The position numbers and the translations under genes are program-made. The notes beneath the pieces were generated by a model. It was given only the letters and a program-made list of their open reading frames with translations. It was not told where the DNA came from and searched no databases. Shown here one piece after another: positions 27,018 to 35,241 of a DNA stretch of 64,000 nt. The stretch is from positions 1,180,501 through 1,244,500 of the forward strand of contig NZ_CP038267.1 in assembly GCF_004564375.1 (NCBI RefSeq). Direction: 5' to 3'. Positions within the stretch are counted from its first letter, which is position 1; the number at the start of each line of letters is the position of its first letter. The stretch comes from Nocardioides euryhalodurans (lineage in GTDB: Bacteria > Actinomycetota > Actinomycetes > Propionibacteriales > Nocardioidaceae).

Positions 27018-28018
27018 GGGCCGTGGTCCATGAGCGCTACGGCGCTGCGCAGGAGGTGCTGCGGGTCCGAGACGTACCCCGTCCCACGCCGACCGGCGAC
27101 CAGGTGCTGGTCCGCGTCGAGGCCGCCGCCGTGGCCGGCGACGACTGGCACCTGATGGCCGGCTGGCCCTACGTCGCCCGACCCGCCATCGGGCTGCTCC
27201 GCCCGCGCCACCAAACTCCCGGCCGGGAGATCGCCGGGGTGGTCGAGGCCACCGGCCCCGAGGTCCGCGACCTGGTGCCAGGCGACGAGGTCTTCGGCTG
27301 GGGCGAGGGCGGGCTCGCCGAGTTCGCCGCGGTCCCCGAGCAGCAGCTGGTCCTCAAGCCCCCCACGCTGTCGTCGGTAGAGGCCGCCGTCGTCCCGGTG
27401 TCGGGATTCACTGCGCTTCAGGCGCTTCGCGACGCCGGCGGGGTCCGCTCCGGACAGCACGCACTCATCGTGGGCGGCTCAGGCGGCGTCGGCACCTTCG
27501 CCGTCCAGATCGCCAAGGCGTTCGGTGCCGAGGTCACCTCGATGCAGGGGCCGGGCGGCGGCGGCCTGGTTCGCGAACTGGGCGCCGACCACGTCCTGGA
27601 CCACACCCGCGACGACCTCGCCGCTGGCCCGACGCGGTTCGACGTGGTCGTCGACCTGGTCGGTGCCCGCGCTCTGGCCGAGTACCGCCGTGCGTTGCGA
27701 CCCGACGGCACCCTGGTGCTGGTCGGCGGCAGCGGCGGCCGCTGGTTCAAGGGCACTGGCCGGTTCCTCCAGGCGGCTGCGCTGAACGCGCTGGTGAGGC
27801 AACGGCTTCGGGTCCTGGTGCACCGCGACGACGCCGAGGACCTCCGCACCCTCGCCGGGTTCGTGCAGGAGGGCAGGCTGCGGCCGGTGGTCTCGGCGGT
27901 CTACCCGCTGGAGGACGTGGCGGCTGCCGTGACCCACTTCGCTGGTGGTCACGGCCGCGGGAAGGTCGCGGTCGCGGTCACCGACACCACCTGGCGGGAG
28001 GTGCAACGTCATGCGTGA
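27014..28018 (+). CDS. zinc-independent MDR-family NAD(P)-dependent alcohol dehydrogenase / quinone reductase-like
   Basis: A 334-aa medium-chain dehydrogenase. The N-terminal GroES-like domain has PTPTGDQVLVRVEAAAVAGD and GREIAGVVEATGPEV. The nucleotide-binding domain carries LIVGGSGGVGTFAVQIAKAF near residue 150. The catalytic-zinc cysteine of alcohol dehydrogenases is absent (GDDWHLM at that place), so it is of the quinone-oxidoreductase-like type. Probably cytosolic. It is coupled to the DUF4386 gene (ATGA) and to the following hydrolase. Confidence 0.87.
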   Translation: MRAVVHERYGAAQEVLRVRDVPRPTPTGDQVLVRVEAAAVAGDDWHLMAGWPYVARPAIGLLRPRHQTPGREIAGVVEATGPEVRDLVPGDEVFGWGEGGLAEFAAVPEQQLVLKPPTLSSVEAAVVPVSGFTALQALRDAGGVRSGQHALIVGGSGGVGTFAVQIAKAFGAEVTSMQGPGGGGLVRELGADHVLDHTRDDLAAGPTRFDVVVDLVGARALAEYRRALRPDGTLVLVGGSGGRWFKGTGRFLQAAALNALVRQRLRVLVHRDDAEDLRTLAGFVQEGRLRPVVSAVYPLEDVAAAVTHFAGGHGRGKVAVAVTDTTWREVQRHA

Positions 28019-29291
28019 ACCCACCACGCGCACCGCCCCCGGCACCTCGCGGCTGCGCCGCTGGACGACCCGCGCCGGGCTGACCGCCCTGGGTGCCGTG
28101 GTGCTCCTCGGCTGGACGGTCGCGATGGGCCTCGGCATGGTCCGCACCGCACCCGAGCACTCCACCCTCGAACCGACGGTGGTGCCCTACGCCCAACCCG
28201 GACCCCACCTGGTCGGGGTCCGCGACCTCACCGTGCCCGGCTCCACCCCGCTGCCCGCTACCGTCTGGTACCCCGCAACCACCAGCGCAGGCCAGCGCGT
28301 CACCTACCGGTACACCGTCGGCATGCTCTCGGGGACGAACCCGGTCACGCTGGCGACCTACCCGGGGCAGGCGCGCCGCCACGCGCCTGTCGACGAGACC
28401 GCCGGTCCGTACCCGCTGGTCGTGCTCTCCCCCGGATTCGCGCTCGGCCCCGGCGCCTACGGGTGGCTCGCCGAGCACCTGGCCACCCGAGGCTTCGTCG
28501 TCGTCTCCCCCGCCCACCAGGAGCCCCTCGACCCCTCGAAGCTCTGGCAAGCCACGGTCGACCGACCCCAAGACCTCCGGGCCCTCATCGACCACCTCAC
28601 CAAAGGCGGTGACGCCGTCTCAGCGCTGGTCGACACCGACCGCATCGCCGTGGCCGGACACTCCTACGGCGGCTACGCCGCCCAGGTCATGGGCGGGGCG
28701 CGCCTGGACACCCAGTCGCTCCGGACCGCGTGTGCGGATGCGCGGCGTGCGGACGACGCCGGTGTGTTCCTGTGCGGCGCCCTCGAGCCGAGCCTGGCCG
28801 ACATGGCCGACCGGGCAGGCCTGACGGCCCTGCCCGAGGGGCTGTGGCCGGACTGGTCGGACAACCGGGTCGATGCCGTGGTCTCCATGGCCGGTGACGC
28901 CGTGATGTTCGGGGAGACGGGCCTGCGCTCGCTCAACGTGCCGGTCGCCGCGCTGGGCGGCACGGCCGACCGCGACACCCCGTACGCCACCGGGGCACGC
29001 CTGACCTACGACCATGCAGACGCCCCCCGAGCAGTCGAGGTGGGACTCATCGGCGCCGAACACTTCGCGTTCACAGGCCCCTGCGCATCCGTGCGCCGGG
29101 TGATGACCGTGGTGCCGTTCGGGTTCTGCGACGACCCCGCCTGGAACCGGGCCTCAGCCCGTGACGTGGTTGCCCACCACGTGACCGCCTTCCTGCGGGC
29201 AGAGCTCGGGGCGAAGGACTCGACGGCCGCCCTCAGGGTGATACCTGACGCGGGAGACGACCTGGAAGTCCGGACTCGCGGCTACCCCTGA
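28011..29291 (+). CDS. exported or membrane-anchored alpha/beta hydrolase (PAF-acetylhydrolase-like)
   Basis: A 426-aa protein with an N-terminal membrane helix (LTALGAVVLLGWTVAMGLGM, residues ~22-42) that may be an uncleaved anchor. The hydrolase domain has YPLVVLSPGFALGPGAYGWL near residue 140, the nucleophile in VAGHSYGGYAAQVMGG near 215, an acid in LGGTADRDTPY and a His in GAEHFAF. This layout fits the platelet-activating-factor acetylhydrolase/dienelactone hydrolase group. It overlaps the dehydrogenase gene by eight bases and is the last chromosomal gene before the tRNA remnant. Confidence 0.83.
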   Translation: MREPTTRTAPGTSRLRRWTTRAGLTALGAVVLLGWTVAMGLGMVRTAPEHSTLEPTVVPYAQPGPHLVGVRDLTVPGSTPLPATVWYPATTSAGQRVTYRYTVGMLSGTNPVTLATYPGQARRHAPVDETAGPYPLVVLSPGFALGPGAYGWLAEHLATRGFVVVSPAHQEPLDPSKLWQATVDRPQDLRALIDHLTKGGDAVSALVDTDRIAVAGHSYGGYAAQVMGGARLDTQSLRTACADARRADDAGVFLCGALEPSLADMADRAGLTALPEGLWPDWSDNRVDAVVSMAGDAVMFGETGLRSLNVPVAALGGTADRDTPYATGARLTYDHADAPRAVEVGLIGAEHFAFTGPCASVRRVMTVVPFGFCDDPAWNRASARDVVAHHVTAFLRAELGAKDSTAALRVIPDAGDDLEVRTRGYP

Positions 29292-29331
29292 GCGGAACTG
29301 GGGCGGAGCAACCTGATTGCGCACATGCGAA

Positions 29332-29360
29332 AGGCCCCCACAGTCACGCTGTGGGGGCCT
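29332..29360. terminator. hairpin terminator after tRNA remnant and hydrolase operon
   Basis: Arms AGGCCCCCACAG and CTGTGGGGGCCT pair perfectly around TCACG. On the minus strand the hairpin directly follows the tRNA 3' end and TTTCGC comes next; on the plus strand it follows the hydrolase stop by 40 bases. It probably served both directions. Its design resembles the hairpins of R1 and R2. Confidence 0.65.
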
Positions 29361-29370
29361 CTCGACCTTT

Positions 29371-29405
29371 GTAGCGGGGGCAGGATTTGAACCTGCGACC
29401 TCTGG
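29371..29405 (-). other. 3' fragment of an initiator tRNA-Met gene, ICE attachment site
   Basis: The minus strand reads as the 3' 35 bases of a tRNA: the end of the anticodon stem (CCAGA), variable loop AGGTC, T-arm GCAGG-TTCAAAT-CCTGC, acceptor CCCCGC and then TAC. From memory this matches actinobacterial initiator tRNA-Met. The 5' half is missing: identity stops at 29405 and unrelated sequence follows. This is what is left at one end when an element integrates into a tRNA 3' end. The intact gene should lie at the other end of the element, to the right of the window. Confidence 0.65.
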
Positions 29406-29534
29406 ACAAGATCGGATGCCTGTGCCGGGCTACCTCACACCTCGGGTCCCTCTGGGAGACCTCGGATTGTTGAGGGGGTTCCCCATCGGACGCCTTCAAC
29501 CGTATCGGAACGATTCGGAACAGTTGCCCGCCGT

Positions 29535-29555
29535 TTCTGATGACGTTCTGATGAC
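29535..29555 (+). repeat. tandem 10-base direct repeat near the element end
   Basis: TTCTGATGAC occurs at 29535 and again at 29546, separated by one base. It lies about 130 bases inside the left end of the element, where integrase arm-binding or excisionase sites are often found. This role is inferred from position only. Confidence 0.35.
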
Positions 29556-29993
29556 CGGTCGATTCACTCCTGCGTCGCCGCCGGGCAGCCACCCTGGGGA
29601 CGCCTCGATCTGGCGCATCCCAAGTTGCACGCCTCAGAGTCGTTGCCGCCACCGCCTCCAGTCGATGATCAGGAAGATGCGGTCACAGGGCATGTGCCGC
29701 CGATCTTCTTGAGCAGAGCGAGACCGAATTCCACGGAAACCACCGTGTACTCGAGCTTCGGTCGATGCCGTTGATCCTGTTCTCAAGCGAGCCGCCACTC
29801 GACGCGAGCCACGGCCACGACCTCGTCGCGGAACTCCTAGGGATGGGGCTTTGTCACAGGGACATCCTTCCGTCTGGGGCCGAAACCTCAGAGGTCAGGT
29901 GTCAACCAAGCTCGGGGCAGCCCTCCGGTGCGCGCCCGTTGCTTGGTAGCGGCCCACGGTCAGGTCTAGGATTGATTACCCAGGGAGGGCGTC

Positions 29994-30182
29994 ATGAGTC
30001 TTGGCAATCGGATTAGGAACGGACTTGCTGGCATGTTCAGCAAGAGCTCCAACAAATCGGGGAACGCGGCCAACCGCATAGTCGACAAATTAGGCGTGGA
30101 TTCTAAGACGGCCGAGGAGGTCAAGCAGATCTACGACCCCCCGCCGGAGACCGGCGGCCCTCCCGGAAGCCATCCACGATAA
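29994..30182 (+). CDS. small protein of unknown function (62 aa)
   Basis: An ATG at 29994 preceded by a good ribosome site (GGGAGGG six bases upstream) opens a 62-codon frame. The peptide starts MSLGNRIRNGLAGMFSKSSN, continues with a polar helix (GVDSKTAEEVKQIY) and ends Pro/Gly-rich. Codon use is less G/C-biased than in the chromosomal part, as elsewhere at this end of the element. No family is recognised. Confidence 0.5.
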   Translation: MSLGNRIRNGLAGMFSKSSNKSGNAANRIVDKLGVDSKTAEEVKQIYDPPPETGGPPGSHPR

Positions 30183-31082
30183 CCCGGTTCGCAGTCGGAC
30201 GTTGAGCACCGCATCTGGCACGGCGTGGGGGCCGGCCGTCGACGTGCGGCCGGGCGCCCGCATGGCAAGTGGGCGTTCCGTCTGTTGTCGGATGGTCGAT
30301 TGAGCGCTGACCGCGCCAACGTGGTAGGGATGTCGACCGCGCAGTCGCCCGCTTTCAGATCAGTCCTCGGGCGAGGTTCCAGGTGGGCATGCTCGAGCGA
30401 ATCCACCCCGCCCTAGTAGTCTTCGCCGTCCACGCCTTGGTCTTGCAGCCAACCTCTTGCGGGGGCCCAGGCGGTGTTCTTGTGGCTCTCATCAGGCCTG
30501 TTCCAGTGTGGGCAGCCTTGACCAATCCATTTCGCCATCCAAGCGGGCGCCGGCTGCGGTCGTCCAGACGCCGAATGACCGCAACAAACACCGCTCCTGC
30601 ACAAACGCTGCGGATCGGTCCTTGGTCGATCGGCAGCGTGTGTTGATGCTCGCCCTCGTCCATTACGCGGCGAGTACAGATCAACGGATGCGCCATCGCC
30701 GCCCTCACCCTCGCCATTTCCCGCTTCTCCGGCAGCCGGCCTGGCGGTCTCGGCGCAACTCGGTCGCCCGACCCGTCACCGTCCCATTGCATCCTCTGGC
30801 AACCGGCGTCGCGGATCTACCGCCAGGGTGCGCCGCGTCCCCCTGCGACCGAGGCGAGCTGCTCGCCGGTACAACTTCGCGTCGAGGGATCCGCGACACC
30901 GTGCGGTCTGGCTCGGTGCAGGAGACGGTTCTGCTTCCACGGGTTTCGCACACTGCGGTCGATAAGACCGGCGAACTTGTACACCCGTCGCGCGGAACGC
31001 GCCGTCGGCGGCCCCTTGACACGGACCAAGGGGGGGAGGACTTTTGGACGAAGCATTGCTCTGCACTCGCCGGGGAGGGCCG
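30183..31082. other. 900-base stretch without a convincing gene
   Basis: Several overlapping open frames exist on both strands, but none has a consistent codon bias, a ribosome site or a recognisable domain. A minus-strand frame ending at 30413 (PAWMAKWIGQGCPHWNRPDE) looks slightly protein-like and could be a gene remnant. The last part must hold the promoter of the gene at 31083. Confidence 0.4.
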
Positions 31083-32609
31083 ATGTCAGACATCCAGAAA
31101 CTCCTTAGGGACCTCAAGGCTCGCGCAGCTGGACTCGATCCGGAAAGCGGCAAGCCTACAGAAGGCTTCTACATCTCGTTTCGCCCAGTGGCTCTGCCCA
31201 TCCGGCCTGACGACTACGCGAACCCCTATTCACCATTCGGTCCATCCGGCCCAGCCATCAACGCCACTAAGAACCCGCCTCCGGCCGCGGACGCCACGGA
31301 CCCAAAGCAGGTGAACACAGAGCCGGAGGCCGACGAGGAGACCAGGATACGAAAGGAGAACGAGAAACAGAGCGCTGCAGTAAAAGCGTTCGTGAACACG
31401 TTCTTTCTCGTTGACAAGAAGCTCAAGATCGCTGATGACTGGACCCCTTATCCAGGAGCGACCAGCATCCACCGCACATGGTATGCGATCATAACCGGCG
31501 CCCAGTCGACTCTGGAGTCACAGAAGTTGACCAAGGAAATGGAGGCAAAGTACGCGGCGCTGTTGGATGTTGTTCAGACCAAGAATGAAGCGGGCCAAGA
31601 AGTGCCCTCGTCAAAGATGTTGGCCTATGAACAGTACCGCAAGGAACACGCGGCCGCTGTGATCGCAAGGAACAGGGTCTTTTCCGAGTATAAAGAAGAA
31701 GGCAAGATGGCAGACTTTCTGATAGATGGTCTGCCCTTAATCGACGCAGAAAAGCACGCGTATATGAAGTGGGAAGGATTCGGATACAAAAAGGAAGTAG
31801 AAAGCGCCTTGCAGGAACTCGCCAGCAGGGGGATGAGTCCTGTTACAGCCTTGCTGACACTTGCGAGGGCGGCCTGGCGTGACGGGCAGGCCGGTATGCC
31901 GCAGGGTCTAAGTCCGATCCCATATACGTTCATTACTCCATCCAATTGGGCAGACCCTTACGATGACAGTGGATGGACTAAGTACTCAAAGACGGATCTT
32001 CACCGAACCGAGAGTAAGGACCGAGAAAAGACGGAATATGGCGCAGGAGCCTCTGTCGGGTTTGGGTTGTGGTCTGCCGGGGGAGACTTCGAGCACATGG
32101 ATTCCAAAGAATCAGTGAAGGAGAGTGTCGAGGACCTCAACGTGGAGTTCAAGTACGCGGCCGTCGACATCAATAGACCTTGGCTGGACACGGCGCTTCT
32201 CAATCTGCCGAACTGGTTCTTGCTGGGTGATTACCCTGCAGGCTGCATTTCGGATGGAACAGCCGCTCAAGAGCTCCCGAGCCAAGGCCGCGAGCCCGCG
32301 TTCCTACCGTCCATTCCAGTCGGGCTCATTCTGCTTAAAGACCTGACAATCAGTTGGCGGGATTGGAAGAAGGATTGGTCGGAGGCCACGTCCCGTAACG
32401 GCGGTTCGGCCTCTGTTGGTTTCGGGCCGTTCAGTTTAAAGGCGAAGTACGCGAAGGAAACTGGCAAAGAAGACCTGGAAGCCAAGGAAACCAAGGAGGG
32501 GCTGAAAGTAGAAGGCATCCAGCTTATTGGCTATGTTTCTCAGATCAATCCCCGCTCGCCGCAGGAGGATTCAAGCGGGTACACAGAGCAACCTTCTCCG
32601 TCGCCTTGA
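31083..32609 (+). CDS. unknown protein with a C-terminal domain shared with the next gene
   Basis: A 508-aa soluble protein; the ATG has GGGGAGGG just upstream. The first ~270 residues are polar and helical (Glu/Lys-rich, for example around residues 75-180). From residue ~283 a domain begins with ITPSNW, followed by SVGFGLWSAGG, INRPWLDTALLNLPNWFL near 364, IPVGLILLKDLTISWRDW, a second SVGFGPFSLKAKY and a final GIQLIGYVSQINPRSPQ near 477. The same order of motifs recurs in the next gene, so this is a real conserved domain. Codon use is much poorer in GC than in the chromosomal genes, a sign of recent transfer. I cannot name the family. Confidence 0.75.
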   Translation: MSDIQKLLRDLKARAAGLDPESGKPTEGFYISFRPVALPIRPDDYANPYSPFGPSGPAINATKNPPPAADATDPKQVNTEPEADEETRIRKENEKQSAAVKAFVNTFFLVDKKLKIADDWTPYPGATSIHRTWYAIITGAQSTLESQKLTKEMEAKYAALLDVVQTKNEAGQEVPSSKMLAYEQYRKEHAAAVIARNRVFSEYKEEGKMADFLIDGLPLIDAEKHAYMKWEGFGYKKEVESALQELASRGMSPVTALLTLARAAWRDGQAGMPQGLSPIPYTFITPSNWADPYDDSGWTKYSKTDLHRTESKDREKTEYGAGASVGFGLWSAGGDFEHMDSKESVKESVEDLNVEFKYAAVDINRPWLDTALLNLPNWFLLGDYPAGCISDGTAAQELPSQGREPAFLPSIPVGLILLKDLTISWRDWKKDWSEATSRNGGSASVGFGPFSLKAKYAKETGKEDLEAKETKEGLKVEGIQLIGYVSQINPRSPQEDSSGYTEQPSPSP

Positions 32610-32731
32610 CGGTGACTCCAGGGCATCGATGACCGGCGCCTCGTCAAGCCCAACCCCGCGGGCCTGCACCAACGGCCCTGACGCTCGGAGGGATGGAAGT
32701 GTGACCAGCTTCAGGTCTGTCTGTCGGACTT

Positions 32732-33922
32732 ATGCTCACCGTTAAGGATCTATACGACGCGATCCGTCGCCTGGATTCGGTCAAAGCGTTGATACCATTG
32801 GGAGAGGCCTCCGATGAGCCGGGCACCTCGAGTCTCCGGCTCAGTGTTTATGGCGGATCGGTATCGAGCGATGAACTTCTCGTTGGGGATACCGAAGAAT
32901 CGAGGCGGGCATACGCGTTGGAGGAGTCCGCTCACATTTGCAACAGCACCATCGTCGACGTCGGTGACGGTTACAGCGTTCGCATGGATGCGGCCGACGC
33001 ACCAGATACCTACTGGTATCAATTGGTTAACCGTAGCTACATTCCTGGCAGTCGCGATAGTAGTAGTTTCGCTGAACTTCAGGCTGAGGCGGCAGAGCGC
33101 TGGCGCTTGAGTAGACAGGCGTCCATTACGGTCCCTGGCACGGAATTTCGCGCTGCCACGATAACACCCTCCAACTGGTATGATATTCGGTCATCAAATT
33201 GGGTAGACCATGAACTGACAATTAGTTCCTCTGAACAGGCATCAGAGGCTGTCGGCGCGGATGAGGACCGTACCTCTGCCCCAACTGCGTACACCGACCT
33301 TTACAACTCCACCGCCTTAAACTCCAATCTCGCTGCGGCGCAGGGACCCGGTCCCGCCCCTGCACTCTCCTGGTGGGACGAAACCGAAGGCCTTCGGATC
33401 GACGCGACTGCCGAGAGCCTAGTGGAACTAACGGACAGCGGGCCAAAGTTTCAGGGCAGGTGGGCGAGCGTCGTGAAATCAATGTCGCCGTCCATGCGCC
33501 ATGTTGCCGAACAAGCGCGCGCAACTCGACAACTGGGTTCAATGCCCATCAGCGCAAAACGTCTCCATCTGCGGTTCGGCCTGTTGGTCGCCAGCTTAAG
33601 CCGCCCCTGGCTTTTCGAAAGTTTCTTGCAGAATGGAGAGTGGGCGGTCCCCGACGTCGCGCAAGGGAAGCTCGCGAGGGCGTCGGTCGCGCCCAATTTC
33701 GCGTGGATAGCAACCCATATGCTGGTGATTCGAGGCCTTCTGGTGGAGGCCGAAGAGCACTCCAAACGGGCTGACCGTCCCCAGAGTGTCTCGGGCGTCG
33801 GGCCCTTTCGCGTTGAACGGACGTCGCGTCAGGAGCAGTTGAGCCATGATGGAGCCCAAATAGTCGGCTGGGTCTTGCGCCGCATGCCTCTGCTTCCCCC
33901 ATGTAGCGATTCAGTGGGCTGA
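32732..33922 (+). CDS. unknown protein, divergent relative of the upstream gene product
   Basis: A 396-aa protein. Its N-terminal ~140 residues are unlike the previous gene. From residue ~143 it repeats that gene's motif order: ITPSNW with a following VDHELTISSS, then LSRPWLFESFLQNGEWAV near 289, a hydrophobic APNFAWIATHMLVIRGL, VSGVGPFRVERT and a final GAQIVGWVLRRMPLLPP near 373. A ~100-residue insert separates ITPSNW from the rest. Codon use is AT-richer, as in its neighbours. The ribosome site is weak, so the start is provisional. Function unknown. Confidence 0.72.
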   Translation: MLTVKDLYDAIRRLDSVKALIPLGEASDEPGTSSLRLSVYGGSVSSDELLVGDTEESRRAYALEESAHICNSTIVDVGDGYSVRMDAADAPDTYWYQLVNRSYIPGSRDSSSFAELQAEAAERWRLSRQASITVPGTEFRAATITPSNWYDIRSSNWVDHELTISSSEQASEAVGADEDRTSAPTAYTDLYNSTALNSNLAAAQGPGPAPALSWWDETEGLRIDATAESLVELTDSGPKFQGRWASVVKSMSPSMRHVAEQARATRQLGSMPISAKRLHLRFGLLVASLSRPWLFESFLQNGEWAVPDVAQGKLARASVAPNFAWIATHMLVIRGLLVEAEEHSKRADRPQSVSGVGPFRVERTSRQEQLSHDGAQIVGWVLRRMPLLPPCSDSVG

Positions 33923-33936
33923 TAGTGAGGTTGGCC

Positions 33937-35025
33937 GTGTCATCGAACTTTGTGAACGACCCAGGGCGGCTTGCACGTGAAAGCGTAGAACGCCAGCTAC
34001 GTCTGCAGCAGCAGTTGAATCAGGACCGGGTGGCTCACCAAACCCATGTCGATATGGCGACGAGGGCCCATCGAAATCTGCAGCAGCAGCAAGAGCGCTT
34101 CATGAGCGAAATGAATGCTAGGCGGCGACTGGATTCGGATCACTTACCACTCTCAGATATGCGTCGCCGATTAGTAGGTGGAACGCCCCCAGCTCCATCA
34201 ACGACTTATGCATATAGGCACCGCCGCTGGTACCGCCGCGATCTGTACCGCGCTGATGAGTCACTCTCATTCCTGCTGGACAGTTGCCCATCATTTTCAC
34301 AAATATTGTACAATGCGAAAACCGAAACAAAGGTGACGGTTCCCAAGCATTACGGCCTCGTGCGTGACTCCACTGGATTGAGATTTGGTGTGTCCAAGGA
34401 CGGGATGTTTATTGTAGAGGTTTGTCCGCTGTTTCCGTATTCCGAGGGCTTGCGAGTGGCAGCCGCGATGATGGATCTGGAGTTCTGCGGACACGTGGAG
34501 TTCCCTCATGACGTTGCAGAGTTTGGAGCTCGCGGGGTTAGTCAGGACGAACTGGTGATCAAGGCGATCGAACCGAATGTGTCGGAAGTAGGGAATTTCT
34601 ACGTTTGGATAGAACTGGGAGGAGCGTCGGAAGAGAGCGTCCTAGCGGCGGCCCTGTCGTCGCCAGAGCCCCGTGAATTCAAGTTGTCCCTCTCGTTGGA
34701 CGGCCCCCACCCATTTCTCGAGTCGACTCTTTACATGAGTGCGTACAAGACTTTTGGTCAAGCGAATGAGATAGTTAGCGTGCTCGATGCGGGCAACTTG
34801 GTCGTAACCAGCGCTAGTGCAGCCACTCTTGAACTCACCGGATGCGCCACTCTGTCACACGACGGAGTTCGCGAGCATTCTTTGGAAGCGATCCTGATCC
34901 CCGGCGAGAGCGCGGATACTTCCGTCCCCGCAGACACGAATAATGTCGTCGTGGACCGGGATTGGTTCTTTACTGCCGAGACCAAGCTTGAGGGTTTGAT
35001 GCGGGTGTCAGAACTGGAATTGTAG
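33937..35025 (+). CDS. unknown protein with N-terminal coiled coil
   Basis: A 362-aa protein lying 14 bases after the previous stop; the GTG at 33937 has GAGG six bases upstream. Residues ~10-65 are Gln/Arg-rich and look like a coiled coil (ESVERQLRLQQQLNQDRVAH). The C-terminal two thirds is beta-rich, with motifs such as HYGLVRDSTGLRFGVSKDGM and FFTAETKLEGLMRVSELEL. I do not recognise the family. It appears to be the third gene of an operon with the two shared-domain genes. Confidence 0.7.
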   Translation: MSSNFVNDPGRLARESVERQLRLQQQLNQDRVAHQTHVDMATRAHRNLQQQQERFMSEMNARRRLDSDHLPLSDMRRRLVGGTPPAPSTTYAYRHRRWYRRDLYRADESLSFLLDSCPSFSQILYNAKTETKVTVPKHYGLVRDSTGLRFGVSKDGMFIVEVCPLFPYSEGLRVAAAMMDLEFCGHVEFPHDVAEFGARGVSQDELVIKAIEPNVSEVGNFYVWIELGGASEESVLAAALSSPEPREFKLSLSLDGPHPFLESTLYMSAYKTFGQANEIVSVLDAGNLVVTSASAATLELTGCATLSHDGVREHSLEAILIPGESADTSVPADTNNVVVDRDWFFTAETKLEGLMRVSELEL

Positions 35026-35241
35026 AACCTCTCTCCTCCAGCCATTTCGCCTGTTCAGCGAGTCTTTTGCGGCGACGCAGCGTGACAAGGCTTGGCTGTG
35101 CGATTGCCGCCGCGTGAGTATCCATGCGAGGGCGTGATTCTTGAACGCTGACCTCCGCCCCTCGAGCGGTGACAGCTCTAGAGGGATCTGCGGAACGCGT
35201 CGCTGGGGCCCGGACCATGAGCGAGCCGCTCGGTCAATTGA

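Noticed and set aside
30355..31314. Overlapping open frames on both strands (about 80-285 codons)
   Set aside because: Translations are rich in Arg/Ser/Cys with frequent rare patterns, no ribosome sites, no domains and no steady codon bias.
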